Assembly (NCBI RefSeq): GCF_030433685.1
Contig: NZ_JAROCF010000001.1
Location: 1,860,001 to 1,924,000 of the forward strand
DNA from: Leifsonia williamsii
Lineage (GTDB): Bacteria; Actinomycetota; Actinomycetes; Actinomycetales; Microbacteriaceae
Reading direction: 5' to 3'
DNA: 64,000 nucleotides
Part shown: positions 63,054-64,000 of the stretch, piece after piece
Layout: each line of letters begins with the position of its first letter
Position numbering within the stretch: the stretch's first letter is position 1
Translations under genes and position numbers: made by a program
The notes under the pieces: generated by a model
The model's input: only the letters and a program-made list of their open reading frames with translations
Database searches by the model: none
Told to the model about the DNA's origin: nothing

Positions 63054-64000
63054 TCCTCGACACCACCACGGCGACGCCCGCACTGCTGACCGGTGCACGC
63101 GTCTTCACGGGCACCGGGGACGGGCTCATCGACGCCGCCGTGCTGGTCGGGGCGGACGGCCGCATCGCCGCGGTCGGACCCGCGAAGGAGCTGCGTGCTC
63201 AGGCGGCCGGCGGTCCGTTGCGCGACGTCGACCTCACCGGTCGCGTTCTCGCGCCGGGCCTCATCAACATGCACGTTCACCTCGGGCTCGCCCTGCCGGG
63301 GACGGCCGGAGCCGCGATCGCGAGCAAGTCGGACCCCGACCTCCTGCTGGTCATGGCCGACGGGGCGAAGCGCACCCTGCACGCGGGCGTGACCACGGCG
63401 CGGCTGGTGGGGGAGAGCCGCTACCTCGACTTCGCCCTGCGGCGCGGCATCGACGCCGGGATCGTGCCGGGGCCGCGCCTGTTCACGGCCGGGCACGCCC
63501 TGTGCTGCACCGGCGGGCACGGCTGGGACTCCGACGCGCTGGAGGGCGACGGCGCCGACGAGCTGCGCCGGCTCGCCCGGCTGCAGATCCGTCACGGCGC
63601 CGACCTGATCAAGGTCTGCATCTCGGGCGGCATCGCGGGCGAGCACGAGCAGATCGACACGCCGCAGCTCACCGACGAGGAGATGGGCTCGATCATCGCT
63701 GTCGCGCACGACTGGGGCCGCAAGGTCACCGCGCACGTCGGCCCGTCGGAGACCTTGCGCCGTGCGATCGAGCTGGGCCTCGACTGCGTCGAGCACGGCT
63801 ACCAGCTCACCCGCGAGCTGACCGACCTCATGGCGGAGCGCGGCGTCTGGTACGTGCCCACCATCACGGTCAGCCGCTGCGAGGAGTTCTTCGACGCCCA
63901 GGGCGTGCCCGACTGGATGAAGCAGCGCGCGCTCGGCGCCGGACCCCGCCACTGGGAGAGCCTGCAGAACGCGATCGCCAGCGGCGTCTCCATCGCGATG
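63050..64000 (+). CDS. Metal-dependent amidohydrolase, 3' end outside window (partial)
   Basis: The frame is open from ATG 63050 to the window edge (317 codons). It starts MILDTTTATPALLTGARVF and shows the amidohydrolase-superfamily metal site: HVH at residues 75-77, a Lys expected to be carbamylated in LIKVCISGG (K188), His in VTAHVGP (H229) and His in VEHGYQL (H249). This pattern resembles the imidazolonepropionase/prolidase-like (Xaa-Pro dipeptidase) subgroup. Coupled to the peptide importer by an ATGA overlap, it probably hydrolyses the imported dipeptide-like or cyclic compound in the cytoplasm. Confidence 0.88.
   Translation, partial: MILDTTTATPALLTGARVFTGTGDGLIDAAVLVGADGRIAAVGPAKELRAQAAGGPLRDVDLTGRVLAPGLINMHVHLGLALPGTAGAAIASKSDPDLLLVMADGAKRTLHAGVTTARLVGESRYLDFALRRGIDAGIVPGPRLFTAGHALCCTGGHGWDSDALEGDGADELRRLARLQIRHGADLIKVCISGGIAGEHEQIDTPQLTDEEMGSIIAVAHDWGRKVTAHVGPSETLRRAIELGLDCVEHGYQLTRELTDLMAERGVWYVPTITVSRCEEFFDAQGVPDWMKQRALGAGPRHWESLQNAIASGVSIAM

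Overview
The window looks like a chromosomal segment of a high-G+C actinobacterium, most likely Microbacteriaceae (Leifsonia-like). The reasons are the very GC-rich third codon positions, frequent GTG starts, ATGA/GTGA stop-start overlaps, -10 boxes 6-7 bases before start codons (leaderless genes), and the housekeeping order tlyA-nadK-recN-pyrG-NUDIX-xerD-parA-scpA-scpB-rluB-tyrA-cmk-der. The genus is an inference; no rRNA gene is present.

Layout. 1-2 kb: the 5' part of a SatD-like gene, preceded by three evenly spaced palindromes, then tyrS. 1.9-6.4 kb: a surface-polysaccharide locus with three glycosyltransferases and a divergent flippase-like membrane protein. 6.4-20 kb: a tight housekeeping block for translation/rRNA modification, NAD kinase, DNA repair, CTP synthesis, chromosome segregation (XerD, ParA, ScpA, ScpB), pseudouridylation, tyrosine biosynthesis, CMP kinase and ribosome assembly. 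20-32.2 kb: carbohydrate use: an alpha/beta hydrolase, a secreted beta-helix protein with a CBM6-like tail, L-rhamnose mutarotase, a GntR/FCD regulator, an ABC sugar importer without its own ATPase, a 651-residue protein of unknown function, an RraA-family protein, a lactonase-like amidohydrolase and an aldo/keto reductase. A CTATCGAT-centred operator in front of three of the transcription units ties this into one probable regulon for a rhamnose-containing polymer.

32.4-36.6 kb: a processive cellulose/chitin-synthase-like GT2 coupled to a membrane-anchored GH18-like protein. 36.8 kb: tRNA-Pro(GGG) followed by an unusually long hairpin. 37.1-41.3 kb: a large SARP-AAA-WD40-like regulator broken by a one-base frameshift. 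41.4-43.1 kb: small unrecognised secreted and membrane proteins. 43.2-45.6 kb: a PadR regulator and a UbiB/ABC1 kinase.

45.59-54.35 kb: a visibly less GC-rich island with a C5-cytosine methyltransferase on the + strand and, divergently, a six-gene minus-strand operon: Z1-type helicase/ATPase, PD-(D/E)XK nuclease, GHKL (MutL/MORC-like) ATPase, an unrecognised protein, a DUF6339-like protein and a Vsr-like endonuclease. This is the best candidate for an under-described defence/restriction system.

54.4-64 kb: a small acidic protein, an FAD monooxygenase, a two-TM protein, an XRE-cupin regulator, and a complete dipeptide/oligopeptide ABC importer operon (binding lipoprotein, two permeases, two ATPases) leading into a metal-dependent amidohydrolase that runs off the end of the window. 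No CRISPR array, transposase or phage gene was seen.
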